From Rhizobium sp. RU20A (GTDB lineage: Bacteria; Pseudomonadota; Alphaproteobacteria; Rhizobiales; Rhizobiaceae), in assembly GCF_900155885.1 (NCBI RefSeq), contig NZ_FTMB01000004.1, positions 124,001 through 188,000 of the forward strand: a DNA stretch of 64,000 nucleotides, given 5' to 3'. A model generated the notes under the pieces. It saw only the letters and a list, made by a program, of their open reading frames with translations. It had not been told where the DNA came from and did no database searches. Below, piece by piece: positions 1 to 7,821 of this stretch (positions are counted from its first letter, which is position 1; each line of letters begins with the position of its first letter). The position numbers and the translations under genes are program-made.

Positions 1-441
1 GGCTTTCCCGATGACATCTCGACCTATCCGGATCAGGTCCGGAAGCACTCCCATGCGTCGTTCACGGACATTCCAGAGCTTGAGGCGGGTCTGAGGGGCC
101 TGGAAGAAACGCGGCGGCGTGATCTTCATGACTGGATGGATGGCCTCGGTCTCGATGCGGTCGTCTTTCCGGCGGTTGCGGATATTGGCGCGGCGGATAT
201 GGACGTCAATCCGGCTTCCGCCGACCTTGGCTGGCGCAACGGCGTCTGGGTCGCGAACGGCAATCTCGCCATTCGCCACCTCGGCATTCCCACCGTGACG
301 GTACCGATGGGAACGATGACGGATACGGCCATGCCGGTCGGCCTGACCTTCGCGGGGCGTGCCTATGAAGACACTGCGCTCCTGACGCTCGCCGCCGCCT
401 TCGAGGCGACGGGTGATCGGCGTCAGCCGCCGCCGCTATAG
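1..441 (+). CDS. Amidase-signature family protein, C-terminal part (partial)
   Basis: The frame is open from base 1 to the stop at 439-441, giving the last 146 residues of a larger protein. The tail (LGIPTVTVPMG, then MPVGLTFAGRAYED) is the characteristic C-terminal part of amidase-signature enzymes, where a conserved Pro/Gly-rich stretch precedes the final helix. The Lys-Ser-Ser catalytic residues of this family lie in the N-terminal half, outside the window, so the substrate cannot be judged. It converges on the DCC-family gene with only 15 bases between them and no obvious terminator. Confidence 0.8.
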   Translation, partial: GFPDDISTYPDQVRKHSHASFTDIPELEAGLRGLEETRRRDLHDWMDGLGLDAVVFPAVADIGAADMDVNPASADLGWRNGVWVANGNLAIRHLGIPTVTVPMGTMTDTAMPVGLTFAGRAYEDTALLTLAAAFEATGDRRQPPPL

Positions 442-456
442 GCTGCACGCCAGGGC

Positions 457-831
457 TCATACCCGGGGGTTGCGCATCAGGCGTTGCAAACGGGGCCGAA
501 TGCGCAGAAAGCCGCGATAGACGGCGTCAAAGACCGGCGTCAGCGGCGCAAATCCGGCCAAAAGACCAAGCGGGCGGAGAAGCGGTATCGCCCGCCACAT
601 GGCGCCAAAGGCGGCGGCGCCCCGCAGAAGTCGGCCCTCCTCCTCGGCGTGGAAGCGGGCCAGAGCTTCGGCCCGATCGACCGGGCAGGTCACATGCGGA
701 TCGCAAGCATCCACAAAACGGATCGCGCCGCGTCGATCGAGGCGCCGCATCAGCGCAATCTCGCGCTGGCAGAGCGGGCAGCCACTGTCAAACCACACGG
801 TGACCCGGGGAAGAAACGCCCTCTCATCCAT
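457..831 (-). CDS. DCC-family thiol-disulfide oxidoreductase-like protein (DUF393)
   Basis: The 124-residue protein opens with the family hallmark: VWFDSGCPLCQREI at about residues 12-25, with a CxxC pair followed by a basic helix. A second typical element, the FVDACD segment, lies near residue 40. DUF393 proteins have a predicted thioredoxin-like fold and are named after their Asp-Cys-Cys residues, here D15, C18 and C21. The physiological partner is unknown. The length is normal and there is no signal peptide, so it is probably cytoplasmic. It stands alone on the minus strand, convergent with the truncated amidase gene. Confidence 0.8.
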   Translation of the reverse strand: MDERAFLPRVTVWFDSGCPLCQREIALMRRLDRRGAIRFVDACDPHVTCPVDRAEALARFHAEEEGRLLRGAAAFGAMWRAIPLLRPLGLLAGFAPLTPVFDAVYRGFLRIRPRLQRLMRNPRV

Positions 832-1264
832 GCCACAGCATCCTCCGACATCCTACCGGTTTACGGGCGCGCTAGCGCGATGGATCAAGAGAAGCGGCAG
901 TCCTCCTGTGAGTTCCACGAGCGTTGCCGGAGAATGTGCGCTCGATGCGAAGCGGCACGTCGTTGCAATGGAAGGTTGAAATTTTCGTCTGGCGCGGCAC
1001 GCGTCGCGATTTCTGTGTCCAAATTTGCAGGAGGATGCAAAATGAAGAAGAAAATCTGACGGTCTGGCCTATGTTCCACCAACGTAAGATGCAGCAATCG
1101 CTTGCTTCATACAGGTGGGGGAGACGATCAGCCGGCAAACGATTCATGCCGGTTGATCGATGTGCGCGAGGCTCGACCTTTAGGGGGCGGTTTCCCGACG
1201 CTGCACCCGGTTGAGACCGCTTGCTGTATCGTTCTTCAGGAACAGGAACGCCCGGATTTAAAGA
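832..1264. other. 433-base intergenic region upstream of the hybrid kinase
   Basis: I see no convincing full gene here; long minus-strand frames are shadows of the downstream kinase. Two small elements stand out on the plus strand. One is a five-codon ORF (MKKKI) at 1042-1059 preceded by a strong Shine-Dalgarno sequence (caggagga, 1029-1036). The other is a 13-bp inverted repeat at 1125-1159. The divergent promoters of the DCC gene and the kinase operon should also lie here, but I could not place their -35/-10 elements. Confidence 0.5.
1125..1159 (+). repeat. 13-bp inverted repeat in the kinase leader
   Basis: The arms cgatcagccggca (1125-1137) and tgccggttgatcg (1147-1159) are complementary apart from one G-T position and enclose a 9-base loop. 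No T-run follows, so it is not a standard intrinsic terminator. It lies 105 bases before the kinase start codon and downstream of the MKKKI mini-ORF. A regulator-binding palindrome or a structured leader are both possible. Confidence 0.55.
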
Positions 1265-4200
1265 ATGCACAGAAAGAACGCTTCCGCTCGCCTGACAGGG
1301 GGTCTCGGGCTCGACCCGCTGGTCGCGACCGGGCTTGCCGCTGCCCTCCTGTTTTTCATCATCAGCGCCGCGACGGGGCTCTATACGACCAAGTCGCTGC
1401 AGACCAACAATCTGCGCGTCGTACAGACCCATGATCTCATCGTTGCCATCGGCCAACTGCAATCGGAAATGCAGGATGCGGAAACGGGTCAGCGGGGCTA
1501 TCTGCTGACGGGAGATGAGCGTTACCTCGAGCCGTTCGAACAGGCAAAGGTGCAGATCGTCAGCCGTCTGGCAGCTCTGGATGGCCTTGTTTCGCAAAGC
1601 CCGTTTCAAAGCCGGCGGCTCGGCGATCTCAGGGCTCACATCAAAACCAAGTTCGACGAGCTGGAGCGCACAATCGACCTGAAGCGGACCGGCGACGCGG
1701 CGGGAGCCCTGCAACTCGTGAATTCCGATCTCGGCAAGCGCGCCATGGACTCCATCCGGGCGACGGTCGCCGATATGCGCGCGGAAGAGACGCGCCAGCG
1801 GGCCGAGCGTCTTGTCGACATGGGCCGGTCCTATACGGCCGCCTACGCCGTCGTCATCAGCACCGCCGTGCTCGGCTTGGCCCTGACCCTCGTGATCGGC
1901 GTCCTGCTGCGGCGTCTTACCCTGGCGCGGCGGCGGCAGGAGTGGTTGCAGCGCGGCCAGGTCGGCCTCGGCCAGTCCGTCATCGGCGACCGGAACACGG
2001 ATGCGCTGAGCGAAAGCATCCTGCGCTATCTGACCGATTACGTCGGTGCCGTTGCCGGCATCATGTATGTGAGGACCGAGGACGGATTTCAGCGCAGCGC
2101 CACCTTCGGCGTTCCCGAGACAACGGTCGTTCCGCAGCGGATCGGCCGCAATGACGGGCTCTATGCGCATGTGCTTACCGATCCGCGCCCAATCGTCGTC
2201 GGGCAGGTGCCGGATGGCTATATCAGTTTCGGCTCCGGACTTGGCCGCGACAAGCCCGCTTTCCTGACGCTCTCGCCCGCCAGCATCGATGGCGAGATCC
2301 GCGCCGTCTACGAGCTCGGCTTCCTGAACGGCGTGCCCGATCACGTGCTGGAACTCTTCGACCAATCCTCTTCGACCATCGCAACGGCCATACGCTCGGC
2401 CGAGTTCCGCACCCAGCTGCAACGCCTCCTCACCGAAACTCAGCGTCAGGCGGAGGAGTTGCAGGTGCAGGGCGAGGAACTGCGCGTGTCCAACGAGGAG
2501 CTGGAGGAGCAGGGCAAGGCGCTGAAAGAAAGCCAGGCGCGCCTCGAACAGCAGCAGGTGGAGCTGGAACAGACCAACTCGCAGCTCGAGGAACAGGCGC
2601 GCGAATTGGAGCGCCAGCGCGATGATCTGGAAATGGCCAACGATGCCATCCAGGCCAAGGCGCGGGAGGTGGAACAGGCCAGCCGCTACAAGTCCGACTT
2701 CCTCGCCAACATGTCGCATGAGCTGCGCACGCCGCTCAATTCCTCGCTGATCCTTGCCAAGCTTCTCGCCGACAACACAGAGGAAAACCTGACGCCCGAG
2801 CAGGTTCGCTATGCGCAGACCATCCAGGCCTCCGGCAACGATCTTCTCAACCTCATCAACGATATTCTCGATCTCTCGAAGATCGAGGCCGGGCATGTGG
2901 AGGTTCACGCCGAGCCTGTGCTCGTCGAGCGCATGGTCAAGTCGCTGCAACAGGTCTTCGATCCGCTGGCCTCCAACAAGGGGCTTCAGCTTTCGATCGA
3001 CGTGGCAGCGGATGTGCCGGTCGTTATCGAGACGGACCAGCAAAGGCTGGAGCAGGTTCTGAGGAATCTCCTGGCAAACGCGATCAAGTTTACCGAAAAG
3101 GGTACGGTTTCGCTCCATATCCGTCCGGCGCCCGACGGTCATATCGCGATCTCCGTCACCGACACCGGGATCGGCATTGCGGAAGACCAGCAGAAGCGAA
3201 TTTTCGAGGCGTTTCACCAGGCCGACAGCACCATCAGCCGCCGTTTCGGCGGGACGGGCCTTGGCCTTTCGATCTCGCGCGAACTCGTCCGGCTTCTCGG
3301 CGGGACACTCCATCTGACGAGCCGTGCCGGCGAAGGCAGCACCTTTACGGTTGTCCTGCCCGAGGTCTTCGTCCCCGAGATGGCCGCGAGGCCCGCGCCT
3401 GCCATGATCCCTGCGCCGCCGGTCATGCCGGAACAGGGCGTTGTGGAATTGCCATTTGCCGCGCCCCCGCGCGCTGCCAGCTCACGCGCTCGTCCACCGG
3501 CGATCGTCGAGGATGATCGAAAGCAGGTCAAGGAACAGGGCCGCAAGCTGCTCATCATCGAAGATGACCACAGTTTCTCGATGATCCTGCGCGATCTTGC
3601 CCGCGATCTCGACTTCCAGACACTGGTGGCCGGCACCGCGCAGGAAGCGCTGGAGCTCGCGCGTCAGTTCATGCCAAGCGCCATCGTGCTCGATGTCGGC
3701 CTTCCCGATCAATCCGGCCTTTCGGTTCTCGACCGGCTTAAAAGCGACGTGCGGACCCGTCACATCCCCATCCACATCATTTCGGCCGACGACTACACGG
3801 AGAGGGCCCTGTCGCTCGGCGCGGTCGGCTATGCGCTGAAGCCGGTCCAGCGTGAGCAGCTCGTCGATGTCCTGAAATCGCTCGATGCGAAGATCTCGCA
3901 GAATGTGCGCCGGGTCCTGATCGTCGAGGACAATGATGTCCAGCGCGATGCGGTGGCCAAGCTGATCGGCTCGCCCGAGGTCGAGACGATCTGCGCGGCG
4001 ACCGCGGCCGAATGCCTGGCGCTTCTGCGTGAGCAGACCTTCGATTGCATGGTGCTCGATCTGTCGCTGCCGGATGCCTCTGGCTATGCGCTCCTTGAAA
4101 CGATCAGCCAAGACAGCGCCCATTCCTTCCCGCCTGTCATCGTCTATACCGGCCGCGTGCTGACGACCGAGGAAGAACAAAAGCTGCGCCGCTATTCGAA

Positions 4201-4726
4201 ATCGATCATCATCAAGGGCGCGAAGTCCCCCGAGCGCCTGCTGGATGAAGTCACGCTGTTCCTCCATCAGGTCGTCTCCGACCTGCCGGACGAACAGCAG
4301 AAGATGATCCGTCGGGCGCGCAACCGGGATGCGCTGCTGGAGGGACGGCGCATCCTGGTCGTCGAGGACGACGTGCGCAACGTCTATGCCCTCACCAACA
4401 TTCTCGAGCCGCGCGGAGCCGTGGTGGAGATCGCCCGAAACGGCGAGGAGGCCTTGCAGAAGCTCGAACAGTCCCGCCAGTCCGTCGACAAGAAAATCGA
4501 CCTCGTGCTGATGGATGTCATGATGCCGATCATGGATGGCCTGACCGCCACCCGTCATATCCGGAAGATCCCGGATTTCGCCAAGCTTCCGGTCATCACG
4601 CTCACCGCCAAGGCCATGCCCGATGATCAGCAGCGCTGCATTGAGGCGGGCGCCAACGATTACATGGCCAAGCCGCTCGACGTCGAAAAGCTGCTTTCTC
4701 TCGTTCGCGTCTGGATGCCGCAATGA
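1265..4726 (+). CDS. CHASE3-GAF hybrid sensor histidine kinase with three receiver domains
   Basis: This 1153-residue membrane kinase has a first transmembrane helix (about 18-38), a periplasmic CHASE3-type sensor loop containing the typical AETGQRGYLLTGDERYLEP run, and a second helix (about 192-215). These are followed by a GAF-like domain (about 240-375) and a long Glu/Gln-rich coiled coil (about 385-470). HisKA is clear at MSHELRTPLN with the phospho-accepting His at residue 485. The HATPase has GTGLGLSIS. Three receivers follow, with Asp at about 810, 932 and 1084. It overlaps the CheR-like gene by four bases (ATGA), so the four signalling genes are probably one translationally coupled operon. 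The CHASE3 ligand is unknown. The Shine-Dalgarno sequence before the ATG is weak. Confidence 0.93.
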   Translation: MHRKNASARLTGGLGLDPLVATGLAAALLFFIISAATGLYTTKSLQTNNLRVVQTHDLIVAIGQLQSEMQDAETGQRGYLLTGDERYLEPFEQAKVQIVSRLAALDGLVSQSPFQSRRLGDLRAHIKTKFDELERTIDLKRTGDAAGALQLVNSDLGKRAMDSIRATVADMRAEETRQRAERLVDMGRSYTAAYAVVISTAVLGLALTLVIGVLLRRLTLARRRQEWLQRGQVGLGQSVIGDRNTDALSESILRYLTDYVGAVAGIMYVRTEDGFQRSATFGVPETTVVPQRIGRNDGLYAHVLTDPRPIVVGQVPDGYISFGSGLGRDKPAFLTLSPASIDGEIRAVYELGFLNGVPDHVLELFDQSSSTIATAIRSAEFRTQLQRLLTETQRQAEELQVQGEELRVSNEELEEQGKALKESQARLEQQQVELEQTNSQLEEQARELERQRDDLEMANDAIQAKAREVEQASRYKSDFLANMSHELRTPLNSSLILAKLLADNTEENLTPEQVRYAQTIQASGNDLLNLINDILDLSKIEAGHVEVHAEPVLVERMVKSLQQVFDPLASNKGLQLSIDVAADVPVVIETDQQRLEQVLRNLLANAIKFTEKGTVSLHIRPAPDGHIAISVTDTGIGIAEDQQKRIFEAFHQADSTISRRFGGTGLGLSISRELVRLLGGTLHLTSRAGEGSTFTVVLPEVFVPEMAARPAPAMIPAPPVMPEQGVVELPFAAPPRAASSRARPPAIVEDDRKQVKEQGRKLLIIEDDHSFSMILRDLARDLDFQTLVAGTAQEALELARQFMPSAIVLDVGLPDQSGLSVLDRLKSDVRTRHIPIHIISADDYTERALSLGAVGYALKPVQREQLVDVLKSLDAKISQNVRRVLIVEDNDVQRDAVAKLIGSPEVETICAATAAECLALLREQTFDCMVLDLSLPDASGYALLETISQDSAHSFPPVIVYTGRVLTTEEEQKLRRYSKSIIIKGAKSPERLLDEVTLFLHQVVSDLPDEQQKMIRRARNRDALLEGRRILVVEDDVRNVYALTNILEPRGAVVEIARNGEEALQKLEQSRQSVDKKIDLVLMDVMMPIMDGLTATRHIRKIPDFAKLPVITLTAKAMPDDQQRCIEAGANDYMAKPLDVEKLLSLVRVWMPQ

Positions 4727-5565
4727 GCGAGACGGTGCAGACATTCGAAAAGATCGAGGATATCGAGATCCGCCTGCTGCTGGAGGCGCTCTTCCATCGC
4801 TATCACTATGACTTCCGCAGTTATGCGATGTCGTCGGTGCGCCGGCGACTGCGCCAGGCGCGTGAGCAGCTCGGTTTTCCTACCATTTCCGCTATGCAGG
4901 AGCGGGCGCTGCACGATCCCGCCATGCTGCCGCAATTGCTGCGTTATCTCACGGTGCAGGTCAGCGAGATGTTTCGCGATCCCACCTATTTCCGCGCCGT
5001 TCGCGAAAAGGTCGTCCCGCACCTCAAGACCTATCCGTCCTTGAAAGTCTGGATCGCGGGGTGCAGCGCGGGCGAGGAGCTTTATTCCTTCGTCATCCTG
5101 TTTCGCGAAGAGGGGCTGGAGGATCGGACGCTCTTTTATGCCACCGACATCAATCCCGAAGCGTTGGCGCAGGCGGAAGCTGGCGTCTACGATATCGATC
5201 GCATCCGGCTTTTTACCGAAAACCATCGCCTCTCGGGCGGCCGGACGTCTTTGTCGGACTACTATCACACCGGGTACAATCGCTGCGTTTTCGACAAGAG
5301 CCTGAGGCGCAATGTCGTGTTTTCCGATCATAGCCTCGTGACGGACCAGGTGTTCGGAGAGATGCACCTGGTCTCCTGCCGCAATGTGATGATCTATTTC
5401 GATCGAGCGCTGCAGGATCGCGCGATCGGCCTTTTCCGCGATGCTTTGCCGCGCAACGGCTTTTTGGGACTTGGTGCGAAGGAAACGCTGCGCTTTTCCG
5501 CCCACGAGGGCTCCTTCCGCGCCTTCGTGCGCGAGGAGAAGATCTACCAGAGGACCGATCCATGA
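4723..5565 (+). CDS. CheR-type protein-glutamate O-methyltransferase
   Basis: The 280-residue protein has the CheR fold: an N-terminal helical domain, the SAM-binding loop (GCSAGEELYS), the acidic strand end (YATDINPEAL), and the LVSCRNVMIYF motif near the substrate site. CheR enzymes methylate glutamates of chemoreceptors using S-adenosylmethionine. No chemoreceptor, CheA or CheW gene is present here. Its neighbours are a hybrid kinase and a CheB-like esterase, so the methylated target may be the coiled coil of the kinase rather than a flagellar chemoreceptor; this is an inference. It overlaps both neighbours by four bases. Confidence 0.92.
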   Translation: MSETVQTFEKIEDIEIRLLLEALFHRYHYDFRSYAMSSVRRRLRQAREQLGFPTISAMQERALHDPAMLPQLLRYLTVQVSEMFRDPTYFRAVREKVVPHLKTYPSLKVWIAGCSAGEELYSFVILFREEGLEDRTLFYATDINPEALAQAEAGVYDIDRIRLFTENHRLSGGRTSLSDYYHTGYNRCVFDKSLRRNVVFSDHSLVTDQVFGEMHLVSCRNVMIYFDRALQDRAIGLFRDALPRNGFLGLGAKETLRFSAHEGSFRAFVREEKIYQRTDP

Positions 5566-6134
5566 GCGGTGCTTCTCCCGCAGCCGTGATGATCGGCGCA
5601 TCGGCGGGTGCCCTGGAAGCGCTCGGCACTATCCTGCCCTCGCTTCGGCCCGATTTTCCGCTTCCGATCTTCATCATCGTGCACGTGCCGCCCGGCAAGC
5701 GCAGTGTGCTCGCCGCTATCTTTGCCGCGCGCACGCCGCTCAATGTCATCGAGCCCGAGGACAAGGAGCCGATCGAGCCCGGCACGATCTATGTGGCGCC
5801 GCCGGACTATCACCTGCTGATCGAGGATCCGCACACGATCGCATTGTCCAACGAGGAGCAGGTCCTGTTTTCGCGCCCTTCGATCGATGTCTCCTTCGAA
5901 AGTGCCGTCGATGTCTGGGGCGGCGGGCTGGTCGGTGTTGTCCTGACAGGCGCCAATCAGGACGGCGCGCGGGGACTTGCCGCCATCCAGCGCGCCGGCG
6001 GCATGGCCATCGTCCAGGACCCCGAAACGGCCTATGCCCGCGCCATGCCCGACGCCGCCATCGCCGCCTGCCAGGGCGCCCGCATTCTCGCGCTGAGTGA
6101 CATCGCGCCCTACCTTTCGAGTATAGCCCCATGA
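5562..6134 (+). CDS. CheB-type protein-glutamate methylesterase, catalytic domain only
   Basis: The 190-residue protein consists of the CheB C-terminal methylesterase domain. The expected triad is visible: Ser14 in IGASAGA, His41 in VHVPPGKRS and Asp134 in LTGANQDGARG. It lacks the N-terminal receiver domain that normally lets CheA control CheB activity, so it should be constitutive or controlled by a partner. It overlaps the CheR-like gene upstream and the receiver-kinase gene downstream by ATGA junctions, which suggests co-translation and a shared reversible methylation cycle. Confidence 0.92.
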   Translation: MSGASPAAVMIGASAGALEALGTILPSLRPDFPLPIFIIVHVPPGKRSVLAAIFAARTPLNVIEPEDKEPIEPGTIYVAPPDYHLLIEDPHTIALSNEEQVLFSRPSIDVSFESAVDVWGGGLVGVVLTGANQDGARGLAAIQRAGGMAIVQDPETAYARAMPDAAIAACQGARILALSDIAPYLSSIAP

Positions 6135-7258
6135 ACACGCCGGTCAAATTCCTGCTCGTCGATGATCTGCCGGAAAACCTCCTTTCCCTGGAAGCACTGC
6201 TGCGACGGGATGACCTGATCCTGCTCAAGGCGCGCTCGGGTGACGAGGCGCTGGAACTCCTCCTGCAGCACGATGTGGCGCTCGCGCTCCTTGATGTGCA
6301 GATGCCGGGCCTTGACGGTTTCGAACTCGCCGAGCTGATGCGCGGCAATGAGCGGACGCGCCGTATCCCCATCATCTTCCTGACGGCAGGTTCGCACAGC
6401 GCAGAGCGCCGTTTCCAGGGATACGAGGCAGGTGCGGTCGACTTCATCCAAAAGCCGATCGAGCCGGATATCCTGCGCAGCAAGACGGACGTCTTCTTCG
6501 AGATCTACCGGCAGCGCCAGATGATCGCTGCCCAGCGCGACCAGCTTGCCGCGCAGGCTGCAGCACTGCAAATCGCCGACCGCAAGAAGGACGAGTTCCT
6601 GGCCATCCTTGCCCATGAGCTGCGCAATCCGCTGGCAGCGCTCAGCGGTGGCCTTCGCCTGCTCTTGCGCGCGCCGACCGGCCCTCGCGCGCAGGAAATC
6701 GGGACGCTCATGGAGGGGCAGATGCGCCATGTGGTGCGGCTGGTTGATGATCTCCTGGACGTCTCGCGGATCACGGAGGGCAAGATCCAGCTCTTGGCCG
6801 AGCGTTTCGATCTGCGCGATGCGCTGACGGCCGCGGCGACAATGGCGCGGTCCAACATCGAGGCCAAGCAGCATGATCTGCATCTTGCCGGACTCGCGGA
6901 ACCCCTGATGGTTGTCGCCGATCAGGTGCGGATCACCCAGTGCATCGCCAATCTCCTGAACAATGCCGCCAAATACACGCCTTCCGGCGGGCACATCGAA
7001 GCCGGCATCGCAACGCGCGGCGAGACAGTCGTCATTCGTGTGGCGGACACGGGCTTCGGCCTTGATGCGGCCGAACTCGGTACGATCTTCGACATGTTCA
7101 CACAGATCCGCGGCCATCTGGAACACGCCCGCGGCGGCCTCGGCATCGGTCTTGCTCTCGTCAAGCAACTGGTCGAACTGCACGGGGGGACGATCACAGT
7201 CGCCAGCCCCGGCCGCGGCCAGGGCGCGACGTTTGAAATTGTCCTGCCGCGGACCTGA
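6131..7258 (+). CDS. Receiver-histidine kinase (REC-HisKA-HATPase)
   Basis: The 375-residue cytoplasmic protein begins with a receiver domain (LLVDDLPENLLSLEALL; phospho-accepting Asp55 in LLDVQMPGLDG), continues through a short coiled coil, and ends with HisKA (AHELRNPLAAL, His162) and a HATPase domain (GLGIGLALVKQLVELHGG). Such receiver-first kinases often sit inside phosphorelays, here probably receiving phosphate from or passing it to the upstream hybrid kinase. There is no DNA-binding output domain in the operon, so the final effector must lie elsewhere. It is the last gene of the overlapping four-gene unit. Confidence 0.92.
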   Translation: MNTPVKFLLVDDLPENLLSLEALLRRDDLILLKARSGDEALELLLQHDVALALLDVQMPGLDGFELAELMRGNERTRRIPIIFLTAGSHSAERRFQGYEAGAVDFIQKPIEPDILRSKTDVFFEIYRQRQMIAAQRDQLAAQAAALQIADRKKDEFLAILAHELRNPLAALSGGLRLLLRAPTGPRAQEIGTLMEGQMRHVVRLVDDLLDVSRITEGKIQLLAERFDLRDALTAAATMARSNIEAKQHDLHLAGLAEPLMVVADQVRITQCIANLLNNAAKYTPSGGHIEAGIATRGETVVIRVADTGFGLDAAELGTIFDMFTQIRGHLEHARGGLGIGLALVKQLVELHGGTITVASPGRGQGATFEIVLPRT

Positions 7259-7339
7259 GGGCCGGCTGGATCGACGATCCAAGGGCGCGCTACTGCTTGA
7301 CGCGCCCGGACTTCGATTGGCCGCAAGCGAAAGGGTCAC

Positions 7340-7404
7340 CAGAAGGAGACCCTTGAGTGCCTGCGACAAAAGCCAGCGATCTGGCTCCCTGACGTCTCCT
7401 TCTG
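7340..7404 (+). repeat. Nested inverted repeats between the kinase operon and the end-joining island
   Basis: The arms cagaaggagac (7340-7350) and gtctccttctg (7394-7404) are perfect 11-bp complements. Between them lies a 6-bp hairpin agccag-cgat-ctggct (7371-7386). An alternative 7-bp pairing, aagggtc (7331-7337) with gaccctt (7348-7354), would compete with the outer stem. A further GC hairpin (gggcgcg/cgcgccc, 7283-7307) precedes it. None is followed by a T-tract. A structured untranslated RNA, a factor-dependent terminator or a protein-binding site are all possible. Confidence 0.45.
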
Positions 7405-7426
7405 CGAAGAGATCGTCAAAAACGCT

Positions 7427-7452
7427 GGAAACATCGGGCCCTTCCGCGAGTT
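7427..7452 (+). promoter_or_regulatory. Possible EcfG-type (general stress sigma factor) promoter
   Basis: GGAAAC at 7427-7432 is followed after 17 bases by GTT at 7450-7452. This approximates the GGAAC-(16-17)-CGTT pattern used by alphaproteobacterial general stress sigma factors, with an extra A in the -35 element and a mismatch in the -10 element. It lies 34 bases before the start of the 97-residue gene that precedes ligD. The match is weak by itself but is mirrored upstream of the ku operon. Confidence 0.3.
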
Positions 7453-7486
7453 TGGTTGTCTCTCGCAGCTTAGAAGGAGCTCCATC

Positions 7487-7780
7487 ATGTCCGACACCGC
7501 CACCACAACGATCCGCGCCATCTTCGAAACCCGGGAGGCAGCCGAACTTGCTGTCGAACATCTGGTGCAGCAACACGGCATTTCCCGTCCCGATGTCTTT
7601 GTCCAGTCCGCATCCGACAGCAACACGACGGGAACGCAGGCCTCTCGCGGCGATGTCGAGCGCAGTGATGCGCCGCACGAAGGCGATATCGAGGTTTCCG
7701 CGGATATCCGGGCAGACCTTGTTTCGGCCGTGCAGCGCAGTTTCGGCGATGTCGGCGCCATTAGGGTTTCGGGCGCCTGA
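7487..7780 (+). CDS. Small acidic hypothetical protein upstream of ligD
   Basis: This 97-residue protein has a clear Shine-Dalgarno sequence (agaaggag) 7 bases before its ATG. It begins with a short region resembling an alpha/beta stress-protein fold (IRAIFETREAAELAVEHLVQQHG), then a low-complexity Asp/Ser/Gly-rich linker, then a beta-like tail (IEVSADIRADLVSAVQRSFG). I recall similar small proteins in rhizobia but cannot assign a function. It is 41 bases upstream of ligD on the same strand, so they may share a transcript and stress control. Confidence 0.65.
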   Translation: MSDTATTTIRAIFETREAAELAVEHLVQQHGISRPDVFVQSASDSNTTGTQASRGDVERSDAPHEGDIEVSADIRADLVSAVQRSFGDVGAIRVSGA

Positions 7781-7821
7781 CCGGTTCCGACAACCGCGCC
7801 GTTCTTTAAAGGTCCTGGGTC

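Noticed and set aside
872-3313. 813-codon minus-strand frame over the hybrid kinase gene
   Set aside because: It mirrors the codon structure of the plus-strand kinase, which has unmistakable CHASE3, HisKA and receiver motifs; the minus-strand product has no family motif and is a GC-rich shadow.
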